Source: Gammaproteobacteria bacterium (GTDB lineage Bacteria; Pseudomonadota; Gammaproteobacteria; UBA11654). From it: a stretch of 14,588 bases of DNA. Numbering within the stretch: position 1 is the first letter of the stretch; every line of letters begins with the position of its first letter. The notes beneath the pieces were generated by a model that did not search any database, had not been told where the DNA came from, and saw nothing but the letters and a program-made list of their open reading frames with translations. Shown here piece after piece: positions 7,241 through 14,588 of this stretch. The stretch spans positions 8,618-23,205 of the forward strand of contig PBEI01000018.1 in NCBI GenBank assembly GCA_002718375.1, given 5' to 3'. The position numbers and the translations under genes were made by a program.

Positions 7241-9375
7241 TTGTGGAAGAGAATAAAAAAATCATAGTGACCATTGATGGAGTAGAGCACGATGCTCAAC
7301 CGGGCCAAATGTTAATCGAGCTGACTGATAAAATCGGTACTTATGTGCCACGTTTCTGTTATCACGAAAAACTATCTATTGCTGCCAATTGCAGAATGTG
7401 TCTTGTTGAAGTTGAGAATTCAAAGAATGCACTTCCAGCATGTGCCACTCCAGTCACTGATGGGATGGTTGTAAAAACCAAATCACAATCTGCAAAAACA
7501 GCTCAGGAATCCACAATGGAATTCTTACTCATCAATCATCCGCTTGATTGTCCAATATGCGATCAAGGTGGTGAATGTGAGCTCCAAGACCTTGCTTATA
7601 CATATGGTAAAAATGAATCCAGATTTGATATACAAAAACAAACAAAAAAGAATGATGATCTAGGCTCACTTGTATCTACGGATATGACAAGGTGCATCAT
7701 GTGTACACGATGTGTTCGTTTTGGCACTGAAATTGCTGGAATTCAAGAGCTAGGAACTATTGGTAGAGGAGAGGATTCCAATATCAGTACATATGTTGCT
7801 CAAACTGTTGACCATGAATTATCAGGTAACATCATTGATCTATGTCCTGTTGGTGCACTAAATAATAAACCTTATCGATACACAGATAGAACATGGGAAT
7901 TGGATCAAGTTGAGAGTATTTCACCTCATGACTGTATTGGTACAAACATCATGGTGCATAAAAAAAATGACATAATTCGCAGAATCGTTCCTAAAAATAA
8001 TCCAGAGATCAATGAAACATGGATAGCTGATAGAGACCGCTTTGGTTTTGATGGCATTTATTCTGAAGACAGAATATCAGATACATTAATCAGGACAGAT
8101 CAAGGTTTAAATGAGTCAAAATTATCAATCGCAATTGATAAAACAGTCGAACTCGTTGAATCAGCTAAAAATAATGATCAATCTATTGGCGTATTATTCT
8201 CCCCAAGTATATCGACAGAAGAGCAATACCTTTTGTCAGACTTTTGTCATCAAGTTGGAATCGAGTCGATTGATTCTAGATTGAGACAAGGAGAATTCTC
8301 AAATGAAATAGATAAACGTTTTATACCTCATATGAATATCAAGCTTTCAGATGTAGATAGCATGAAGAATATACTTATTGTTGGCTCAGAACTCAGAAAA
8401 GAAACTCCAATACTAGCTCATCGTGTAAAGAAATCAGCTGAGAGTGGAGCATCGATTCATACTATTAATATTAAGGAATCTGAATATCACTTTAATGTAC
8501 ACCAAGATCTTTCATGTGATGATTGGATAAATGAATTAGGATTGGTGCTTAAAGCTGCAATCAACCTCACCAAAAATCACCTACCAAATAATATTGCTGA
8601 TCATCTGGATTTAATCGGTGAGCCAACAGCAGAGCATGAAAAAGTTGCTGCATCAATGTGTCAAGAAAACAGTCTAGTGATATTGGGTTTGAGCGCCTAC
8701 TCGAGTAAGAATTATCAGCTCATAAGATCATATACTCATATACTTACATCTGTATGCCAGACAAACCTTTGTGAAATATCAGAAGGTTCTAATTCGATCG
8801 GTGCTTCAATGCATCACTTGCTGAATGATTCAGCTAGAAATATCCAAAATCTCTCTGAAATTGTTCAGACAAATCATGATGTACTGATTATGTATGGTAT
8901 AGAACCAAATGACACAATTTACAAAACTGAATTGATTGATTGCATGAAGTCTGCAGAAAATCTCATAATTTTTACACCATATATGAATGAATATTTTGAA
9001 GAGCATGCTGACATCATAATTCCAATAAATACACACTATGAAAGCAGTGGTTCCATGATTAATCTTGAATTGAGGAACCAGTTATTCAGTCACAATCAAA
9101 TCATTGGCTCGAAACAATTTAGTAATACAGAAGTCCTGTTTTCGCTCTATATGGGTATGGGTATTCAATCACATTCAATTGAGGAAATTAACAACTTTAT
9201 TCAAAGTGGAATAGACATGATTATGAATTCTTCTGAAAGAATTTCTCTGATTCCAGAGAATAGAGAATCAAGCCTTAATCCTTATAATCAGAATGAATTC
9301 AATATGTACAACATTGACAATATTCTAAGACGATCTAAGCCACTGCAAGAGACCAAGGAAGGCATGAAAACATAA
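7237..9375 (+). CDS. nuoG: NADH-quinone oxidoreductase subunit G
   Basis: NuoG is the 75-kDa-type subunit that carries most of the Fe-S wire in the peripheral arm. The N-terminal ferredoxin domain binds N1b through Cys41, Cys52, Cys55 and Cys69. The next motif, His101, Cys105, Cys108 and Cys114, binds N5, and Cys153, Cys156, Cys159 and Cys203 bind N4. The rest is a cofactor-less molybdopterin-oxidoreductase-like domain. The segment after N4 (SPHDCIGTN through [13 protein letters not shown], about 229-274) contains a single Cys, so the extra cluster N7 of E. coli-type NuoG is absent. At 712 aa it is on the short side, and its C-terminal half is poorly conserved by eye and particularly AT-rich. 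It starts at ATG 7237 in an ATGA overlap with nuoF and ends in a TAATG overlap with nuoH. I see no frameshift. Confidence 0.95.
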   Translation: MIVEENKKIIVTIDGVEHDAQPGQMLIELTDKIGTYVPRFCYHEKLSIAANCRMCLVEVENSKNALPACATPVTDGMVVKTKSQSAKTAQESTMEFLLINHPLDCPICDQGGECELQDLAYTYGKNESRFDIQKQTKKNDDLGSLVSTDMTRCIMCTRCVRFGTEIAGIQELGTIGRGEDSNISTYVAQTVDHELSGNIIDLCPVGALNNKPYRYTDRTWELDQVESISPHDCIGTNIMVHKKNDIIRRIVPKNNPEINETWIADRDRFGFDGIYSEDRISDTLIRTDQGLNESKLSIAIDKTVELVESAKNNDQSIGVLFSPSISTEEQYLLSDFCHQVGIESIDSRLRQGEFSNEIDKRFIPHMNIKLSDVDSMKNILIVGSELRKETPILAHRVKKSAESGASIHTINIKESEYHFNVHQDLSCDDWINELGLVLKAAINLTKNHLPNNIADHLDLIGEPTAEHEKVAASMCQENSLVILGLSAYSSKNYQLIRSYTHILTSVCQTNLCEISEGSNSIGASMHHLLNDSARNIQNLSEIVQTNHDVLIMYGIEPNDTIYKTELIDCMKSAENLIIFTPYMNEYFEEHADIIIPINTHYESSGSMINLELRNQLFSHNQIIGSKQFSNTEVLFSLYMGMGIQSHSIEEINNFIQSGIDMIMNSSERISLIPENRESSLNPYNQNEFNMYNIDNILRRSKPLQETKEGMKT

Positions 9376-10445
9376 TGAAAGACTTCCTAGTATCTTTTCT
9401 ATCATTTTTAGAACCTCAATGGGTTAATCTCATATGGTCACTGTTGCAAATTGCGATCGTCACAATTTGTTTGATTCTAACCGTTGTTTTCTTGGTTTAC
9501 TTTGAAAGAAAAGTAATCGGTTACATGCATGCCAGAGTGGGGCCAAATCGAGTCGGACCAAAAGGAACTCTTCAATCAATTGCTGACACGATCAAATTAC
9601 TGCTAAAGGAAGTTATTATCCCTGATAAGGCTGATCGGTTCTTCTTCTTACTTTCACCATTACTGCTTTTAATACCAGCACTTGCCGCTTGGGCAGTCAT
9701 ACCTTTTAGTCCAGAATTCATCATCGCAGACATTAATGCAGGATTGCTTTACTTATTGGCACTTACTTCTTTTGGTGTCTATGGGGTAATACTTGCTGGA
9801 TGGGCTTCTAATTCAAAATATGCGTTTTTGGGTTCAATGAGAGCAGCCGCTCAAATGGTTGCATATGAAATTGCTATGGGATTTGCACTGGTTGGTGTTC
9901 TCATGGCTGGTGGGAGTCTGAAGCTTGGAGAAATTGTTGCTGCACAATCCGGCGGTGTACTCAGTTGGTTTTGGATTCCTCTTTTTCCATTGTTCATCGT
10001 TTACTTTATTTCTGGTATAGCTGAGACAAATCGACATCCTTTTGATCTCGCAGAAGGAGAGGCCGAAATTGTTGCTGGTTTCCATGTCGAGTACTCGGGG
10101 ATTGGGTTTGCAATATTTTTTCTTGCTGAATACATCAATATGGCTCTCATATCTGTCCTCACATCTATTATGTTCCTGGGCGGTTGGGAGAGTTTCTTTG
10201 CAGGCATTGCAGTATTAGAATCATCGTTATTTTCATTCATAACAGAGCCAAGCATATTTTGGTTACTGTTAAAAACAGTGTTCTTTTTGTTTGTTTTTAT
10301 TTGGTTGAGGGCATCATTTCCTAGATACAGATATGATCAGTTAATGTCTTTGGGGTGGAAAGTGCTTATACCTATAACCATCGTTTGGATTGGTGTCGAA
10401 TGCGTCATGTTCGTTATGCAGATTGGGCCTTGGAGTGTGACATGA
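9375..10445 (+). CDS. nuoH: NADH-quinone oxidoreductase subunit H
   Basis: NuoH is the membrane subunit that forms the floor of the quinone tunnel and links it to the proton pumps. The 356-aa protein has about eight hydrophobic segments. The first is followed by the signature [20 protein letters not shown] (about residues 42-61). The central acidic loop [19 protein letters not shown] and the following [15 protein letters not shown] carry conserved charges thought to couple quinone chemistry to pumping. The C-terminal [13 protein letters not shown] motif is intact. A purine-rich AAGGAAGG at 9356-9363 precedes the ATG by 11 nt. The start overlaps nuoG by 1 nt (TAATG) and the end overlaps nuoI by 4 nt (ATGA). 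Confidence 0.97.
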   Translation: MKDFLVSFLSFLEPQWVNLIWSLLQIAIVTICLILTVVFLVYFERKVIGYMHARVGPNRVGPKGTLQSIADTIKLLLKEVIIPDKADRFFFLLSPLLLLIPALAAWAVIPFSPEFIIADINAGLLYLLALTSFGVYGVILAGWASNSKYAFLGSMRAAAQMVAYEIAMGFALVGVLMAGGSLKLGEIVAAQSGGVLSWFWIPLFPLFIVYFISGIAETNRHPFDLAEGEAEIVAGFHVEYSGIGFAIFFLAEYINMALISVLTSIMFLGGWESFFAGIAVLESSLFSFITEPSIFWLLLKTVFFLFVFIWLRASFPRYRYDQLMSLGWKVLIPITIVWIGVECVMFVMQIGPWSVT

Positions 10446-10927
10446 ATATCATTCAGTTAATTAAGAAACTTACATTGATCGATTTTATAAAGGGTTTTAT
10501 CGTTACACTTAAAGCTTTTTTTAGACGCAAAGTAACCGTCCAATACCCCGAAGTAAAGACACCGTTGTCACCAAGATTCAGAGGAAAGTTGGCACTTATG
10601 AGGTATGACAACGGAGAAGAAAGATGCATTGCATGCAAACTTTGTTCTGCTGTATGTCCGGCGCAAGCAATTTCAATAGAATCAGAGGAGAGAGCTGACG
10701 GCTCCAGAAGAACCACTAAGTTTGAAATCGATGCCTTTAAGTGCATTTACTGCGGGTTTTGCGAAGAGGCATGTCCTGTGGACTCCATTGTTGAGACAGA
10801 TATATTTGAATATCACATGACAGAAAATGAACAAAGGGTTCAAACAAAAGAAATGCTACTTGCAACCGGTGATCAATATCGAGAACAAACGATCGAGAAT
10901 AAGAAGAAAGATTCGAGGTATAGGTAA
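10442..10927 (+). CDS. nuoI: NADH-quinone oxidoreductase subunit I (ferredoxin-type)
   Basis: NuoI carries [4Fe-4S] clusters N6a and N6b, which pass electrons from NuoG to NuoB. It is 161 aa. An N-terminal amphipathic helix (about residues 1-28) would lie on the membrane surface. The two cluster motifs are [12 protein letters not shown] (Cys62, 65, 68, 72) and [12 protein letters not shown] (Cys101, 104, 107, 111). The same frame is open back to an ATG at 10355, but those 29 extra residues lie inside nuoH and have no family counterpart. ATG 10442 has GGAG 6 nt upstream (10432-10435) and makes a normal ATGA overlap with the nuoH stop. The end overlaps nuoJ by 1 nt. The C-terminal tail is Lys/Arg-rich. 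Confidence 0.97.
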   Translation: MNIIQLIKKLTLIDFIKGFIVTLKAFFRRKVTVQYPEVKTPLSPRFRGKLALMRYDNGEERCIACKLCSAVCPAQAISIESEERADGSRRTTKFEIDAFKCIYCGFCEEACPVDSIVETDIFEYHMTENEQRVQTKEMLLATGDQYREQTIENKKKDSRYR

Positions 10928-11526
10928 TGCTATTAGAGGTCATATTTTATGCATTTGCTTCTGTTCTCATTTGCGCCTCTTTTGGAGTGATTCTTTTTAA
11001 AAACCCAGTCTATTCTGCTGTATCCCTTATCTTGGCTTTTATTACAACAGGACTATTATGGCTCCTTCTTGAGGCTGAATTCTTAGCAATAGTTCTAGTG
11101 CTTGTCTATGTTGGAGCAGTTATGGTTTTGTTCTTATTTGTAATCATGATGCTCAATATTCATGCAGAAGAAGAAAGATCAGGTTTCACTAAAATTGCAC
11201 CCATTGCAATCTTCTTGGGTTTAGTTGTAGCGGCTGAACTCATTGCATTATATTGGATTCAGTCTGATCAGTTCTCTGGTCTAGAATCAATGAAAGATTC
11301 AGCTTTATCTGTTGATAATACTCTTCTATTGGGAACTGAATTGTTTACCAAATATATTCTTTCATTTGAGATCGCCGGTTTCATACTCCTTTTAGCAATT
11401 ATCGTTTCAATATCTCTGACACTGCGAACAAGAAAGAATGTTAAGAAACAAGTAGCACGTGATCAAATTTCTGCAGATCCAAAACAACGATTAAGAATGG
11501 TTGATATCAAAAGAGGTCTAGACTGA
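10927..11526 (+). CDS. nuoJ: NADH-quinone oxidoreductase subunit J
   Basis: NuoJ is a membrane subunit packed between NuoA, NuoH and NuoK. The 199-aa protein has about five hydrophobic helices: four in the first 110 residues and one near 140-165. The third contains the signature [20 protein letters not shown], whose helix forms a functionally important bulge in solved structures, followed by FLFVIMMLN. The C-terminal tail is basic and cytoplasmic by the positive-inside rule. GAGG at 10915-10918, 8 nt before the ATG, is a good ribosome-binding site. It is joined to nuoI by TAATG and to nuoK by TGATG, each with a 1-nt overlap. Confidence 0.95.
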   Translation: MLLEVIFYAFASVLICASFGVILFKNPVYSAVSLILAFITTGLLWLLLEAEFLAIVLVLVYVGAVMVLFLFVIMMLNIHAEEERSGFTKIAPIAIFLGLVVAAELIALYWIQSDQFSGLESMKDSALSVDNTLLLGTELFTKYILSFEIAGFILLLAIIVSISLTLRTRKNVKKQVARDQISADPKQRLRMVDIKRGLD

Positions 11527-11831
11527 TGCTAACCTTACAATCTTATTTGACGTTATCAGCCATAATATTCTCGATAGGAATCACAGGAATCGTCATCAAC
11601 CGAAAAAATATCATCATTGTTATGATGTGTACTGAGCTGTTGCTGATATCAGTCAATTTTAATTTCATCGCTTTTTCGCATTTCTTGCAGGATCTATCTG
11701 GCCAGGTCTTTGTTTTTTTTATATTAACAGTCGCTGCTGCTGAAGCTGCAATCGGTCTTGCGATTTTAGTTGCCCTATATCGAAACAAGAAGTCAATATC
11801 TGTTGGCGAACTCAATAAGCTGAGAAATTAA
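11526..11831 (+). CDS. nuoK: NADH-quinone oxidoreductase subunit K
   Basis: NuoK is a small antiporter-like membrane subunit, homologous to MrpC, that contributes to proton translocation. It is 101 aa, the usual length, with three helices. The two membrane glutamates needed for pumping are present: Glu37 in [14 protein letters not shown] and Glu73 in [22 protein letters not shown] at 11512-11516 lies 9 nt before the ATG inside nuoJ, and the two genes overlap by 1 nt. nuoL follows after 2 nt. Confidence 0.97.
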   Translation: MLTLQSYLTLSAIIFSIGITGIVINRKNIIIVMMCTELLLISVNFNFIAFSHFLQDLSGQVFVFFILTVAAAEAAIGLAILVALYRNKKSISVGELNKLRN

Positions 11832-11833
11832 AT

Positions 11834-13783
11834 ATGATGCTTGAATGTAGTCTTATTGCACTCTTATCGCCACTATTTGGTGGAATCATGGCTGCATTCC
11901 TTGGTAAATCATTTGGTAAGAATTTTGTTAACCTTGTCACCATAATAGGTGTCAGTATCTCTTTTGTTTTATCTTGCATCATCGCCCTTGAGATCCTTGA
12001 AACATCCGCTGTCATCAATCAAAATATTTATACATGGCTGAATATTGGAGATCAGTCATTTCATGTAGGGCTTCTCATTGATAATCTCACGGCCAGTATG
12101 ATGGTGGTTGTAACCTTTGTATCATTGATGGTTCATGTTTATACAATAGGGTATATGCATGATGATCCTGGATATCATCGGTTTTTCTCATACATCAGTC
12201 TATTTACCTTCTCAATGTTGAGCCTAGTGATGTCAAATAACTTCCTGCAATTATTCTTTGGTTGGGAGGCTGTCGGCGTGATGTCGTATCTGCTCATCGG
12301 TTTTTGGTACACCAAAGAATCTGCAATCAAGGCAAATTTAAAAGCATTTATTGTGAATAGAGTAGGGGATTTATCTCTCATCCTGGGTATAGGTATTATC
12401 TTTTCAATCACTGGTTCGCTTGATTATTATGCTGTTTTTTCAAACTCACAAGAGATTGCTCAAACTGAGTTACTATTGACAAGTACTCTGCCCGTTTCTG
12501 CACTGACTGCAGCTTGCATCCTATTATTCGGTGGAGCAATGGGTAAATCTGCACAAATGCCGCTTCATGTATGGCTGCCAGATTCAATGGAAGGTCCAAC
12601 ACCAATATCGGCGCTTATACATGCAGCAACCATGGTCACTGCTGGCGTTTTCTTACTTGCAAGAATGTCTCCATTATTTGAACTTTCCACTACAGCACTC
12701 TCATTTGTTCTGATTATTGGAGCAACTACCGCATTGTTTACTGGCATCCTGGGTTTGATTCAAAATGATATTAAACGAGTTGTCGCATATTCAACGCTCT
12801 CTCAACTGGGATATATGGTTGCTGCTGCTGGTGTTTCTGCATACTCTGCAAGTTTATTTCACTTGATGACTCATGCTTTTTTTAAAGCGTTACTATTTCT
12901 AGCAGCAGGATCTGTCATTGTTGCATTACACCATGAGCAAGACATCAGGAAAATGGGTGGATTGAAGAACAAATTACCAATCACTTATGTGACATCACTG
13001 ATCGGATCATTGGCATTAATAGGGTTCCCAGGATTTTCTGGCTTTTTTTCAAAAGATGCATTGATTGAAGCGATTGGTCATGCAGACATTATTGGCTCGG
13101 GTTTTGCATACGCATCAGTTTTAATTGGGGTTTTCATTACAGCACTGTATACGTTCAGACTGTTTTTCAAAGTATTTCATGGTGCATTGGATGAACACCA
13201 CCATGATGTCAAAGAGTCACCGTTATCAATTACGCTTCCCTTAATATTGTTGGCAATTCCATCGGTTATCATTGCCTGGCCTACGGTTGGTCCTATGGTT
13301 TTTGGTTCATATTTTACAACTGCCATTTCGCAGCCTGATGCATACCAGATTTTCGGATATGAATTCACCTCTGCTTACGGCTTCTTGATCCATGCATTTT
13401 CAAGCCCAGTGATATACATTGCATTATTTGGGGTCGCTACAGCGTATATCCTATATATCCAAAAACCGAGTATTCTCCATGATGAAACTTATAAATCATC
13501 ATTCATATATCGTCTCCTAGATAATAAATATTATTTTGATGATTTATACGAGAACGTTTTTGCAAAACAGGCTCGCAACATCGGTGATCTTTTATGGAAA
13601 GTGGGAGATATAAAGACCATCGATAATTTCATTGTTAATGGGACTGCTTATAGGATCGGAAATATAGCTAACAGGATTAAAGGAATTCAAACTGGTTATA
13701 TATATCACTATGCCCTTATGATGATTCTTGGCCTGGCAATTTTCTTGGCATGGACAATACTAGATCTTGGTGGTGCATCATGA
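11834..13783 (+). CDS. nuoL: NADH-quinone oxidoreductase subunit L
   Basis: NuoL is the distal antiporter-like proton-pumping subunit of complex I. It is 649 aa, somewhat longer than the 613 of E. coli. Core signatures are present: GYMHDDPGYHRFFSYISLF, the FFGWEAVGVMSYLLIG helix with Glu145, and KSAQMPLHVWLPD followed by MEGPTPISALIHAATMVTAG with Lys238 and His263. The later MTHAFFKALLFLAAG motif supplies a further membrane Lys. The C-terminal 130 or so residues include the expected lateral-helix region and a final hydrophobic anchor (ALMMILGLAIFLAWTIL). Two tandem ATGs (11834 and 11837) could start it; I keep the first. The ribosome-binding site is weak. It lies 2 nt after nuoK and overlaps nuoM by 4 nt (ATGA). 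Confidence 0.96.
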   Translation: MMLECSLIALLSPLFGGIMAAFLGKSFGKNFVNLVTIIGVSISFVLSCIIALEILETSAVINQNIYTWLNIGDQSFHVGLLIDNLTASMMVVVTFVSLMVHVYTIGYMHDDPGYHRFFSYISLFTFSMLSLVMSNNFLQLFFGWEAVGVMSYLLIGFWYTKESAIKANLKAFIVNRVGDLSLILGIGIIFSITGSLDYYAVFSNSQEIAQTELLLTSTLPVSALTAACILLFGGAMGKSAQMPLHVWLPDSMEGPTPISALIHAATMVTAGVFLLARMSPLFELSTTALSFVLIIGATTALFTGILGLIQNDIKRVVAYSTLSQLGYMVAAAGVSAYSASLFHLMTHAFFKALLFLAAGSVIVALHHEQDIRKMGGLKNKLPITYVTSLIGSLALIGFPGFSGFFSKDALIEAIGHADIIGSGFAYASVLIGVFITALYTFRLFFKVFHGALDEHHHDVKESPLSITLPLILLAIPSVIIAWPTVGPMVFGSYFTTAISQPDAYQIFGYEFTSAYGFLIHAFSSPVIYIALFGVATAYILYIQKPSILHDETYKSSFIYRLLDNKYYFDDLYENVFAKQARNIGDLLWKVGDIKTIDNFIVNGTAYRIGNIANRIKGIQTGYIYHYALMMILGLAIFLAWTILDLGGAS

Positions 13784-14588
13784 TTCTCGATTTGATGATT
13801 TGGGTACCCATTATATCCGGCTTAATCATACTTATGATCGGTAAAAATTACGGATCACTTTCATACTCGCTATCTATATTCTCATCTTCTTTGGTATTTG
13901 CTATCAGTTTGTATGCATTATCAATGTTCGATTCCAGTCAAACAGGTGTCCAATTTGAGTTGATCACTTCATGGATAGATCGTTTCGATATAAATTATCA
14001 TCTCGGTGTTGACGGCATTTCTTTTCCACTCATTCTTCTGACAACATTTATTACACCGATAGTCTTATTGACCTCAAGAACTTCAGAAAAACCCAACCTC
14101 CACCAATACTTAGCTTCATTCTTAATATTGGAAGGTTTAATGATCGGAGTATTTAGTGCTTTGGATGCTTTCCTGTTTTATGTTTTCTGGGAAGCCATGT
14201 TGATTCCAATGTTCATCATCATAGGAATATGGGGTGGCAAGAATCGAGTTTATGCAACAATTAAATTCTTCCTATATACATTCCTCGGCTCAGTATTTAT
14301 GTTGATAGCAATCATATATCTATACATTCAAACCGGATCATATTCGATCTTTGATTTTTACAATATTGACTTATCCAGAACTGAGCAAATTCTTATATTC
14401 CTAGCATTCTTGTTCGCTTTTGCCGTTAAAATTCCAATGTGGCCAGTTCATACCTGGTTGCCTGATGCTCACGTCGAAGCACCTACTGGAGGATCAGTGA
14501 TTCTTGCAGCGATACTTCTTAAGATGGGCGGTTATGGTTTACTTAGATTCAGTTTACCAATCACGCCAGATGCATCGAGTGAACTCTC
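13780..14588 (+). CDS. nuoM: NADH-quinone oxidoreductase subunit M (3' end cut by the window)
   Basis: An open frame runs from ATG 13780 to the window edge: 269 codons plus two bases, with no stop. It encodes the N-terminal half of NuoM, an antiporter-like proton-pumping subunit usually near 500 aa. I translated it by hand. Signatures are LGVDGISFPLILL (about residues 75-87), FYVFWEAMLIPMF with the key Glu138, and AVKIPMWPVHTWLPDAHVEA with Lys217. GGSVILAAILLKMGGYG follows, with Lys248. These are the membrane charges required for proton transfer. The start overlaps the nuoL stop as ATGA. The gene is not broken; it simply continues past the window, where nuoN would be expected. Confidence 0.96.
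   Translation, partial: MILDLMIWVPIISGLIILMIGKNYGSLSYSLSIFSSSLVFAISLYALSMFDSSQTGVQFELITSWIDRFDINYHLGVDGISFPLILLTTFITPIVLLTSRTSEKPNLHQYLASFLILEGLMIGVFSALDAFLFYVFWEAMLIPMFIIIGIWGGKNRVYATIKFFLYTFLGSVFMLIAIIYLYIQTGSYSIFDFYNIDLSRTEQILIFLAFLFAFAVKIPMWPVHTWLPDAHVEAPTGGSVILAAILLKMGGYGLLRFSLPITPDASSEL

Noticed and set aside
10355..10441. An upstream ATG extending nuoI by 29 residues
   Set aside because: The extra residues are out-of-frame nuoH sequence. ATG 10442 has a good ribosome-binding site and the typical ATGA junction.
1..14588. Search for mobile elements, CRISPR arrays, riboswitches or a novel gene cluster
   Set aside because: By eye I found no transposase, long terminal inverted repeats, regularly spaced repeats or unknown ORFs; coding sequence is continuous and every gene is a recognised housekeeping or complex I gene. 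I see no basis for claiming a new system here.

Overview
The window is an AT-rich bacterial chromosome segment with all genes on the + strand. It holds glmM, tpiA, secG and a tRNA-Leu(GAG) gene, then the proton-pumping NADH:quinone oxidoreductase (complex I) genes nuoA to nuoL and the first 269 codons of nuoM. The order glmM-tpiA-secG-tRNA-Leu-nuo, separate nuoC and nuoD, and a NuoG without the ligands for cluster N7 fit a gamma- or betaproteobacterium. The AT-richness and near-absent intergenic space suggest a streamlined, free-living and possibly marine lineage, and NuoC and NuoE read to me as gamma-like. That placement is inference; nothing here fixes the genus.

Layout: positions 1-124 hold a possible tail of an upstream gene and a short intergenic stretch. 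Positions 125-2538 are glmM (cell-wall amino-sugar synthesis), tpiA (triose-phosphate isomerase) and secG (protein-export channel subunit), tightly overlapped. The tRNA-Leu(GAG) gene lies 10 nt after secG. A 101-nt gap (2632-2732) carries the best promoter candidate of the window. From 2733 to the end runs nuoABCDEFGHIJKLM with no gap longer than 2 nt; nuoM is cut by the window end and nuoN is presumably just beyond it.

Working together: NuoE, F and G form the NADH-oxidising module (FMN and the Fe-S chain). NuoB, C, D and I form the connecting module that passes electrons to quinone. NuoA, H, J, K, L and M are membrane proton-pump subunits. All Fe-S ligands and the key membrane charges that I checked are present, so complex I looks functional. 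The housekeeping genes upstream have no mechanistic link to it.

I found no mobile element, CRISPR array, foreign insertion or unknown gene. This is an ordinary core-metabolism region. The observations below concern start sites, gene overlaps, the tRNA, a candidate promoter and a few residue-level oddities, not a new system.
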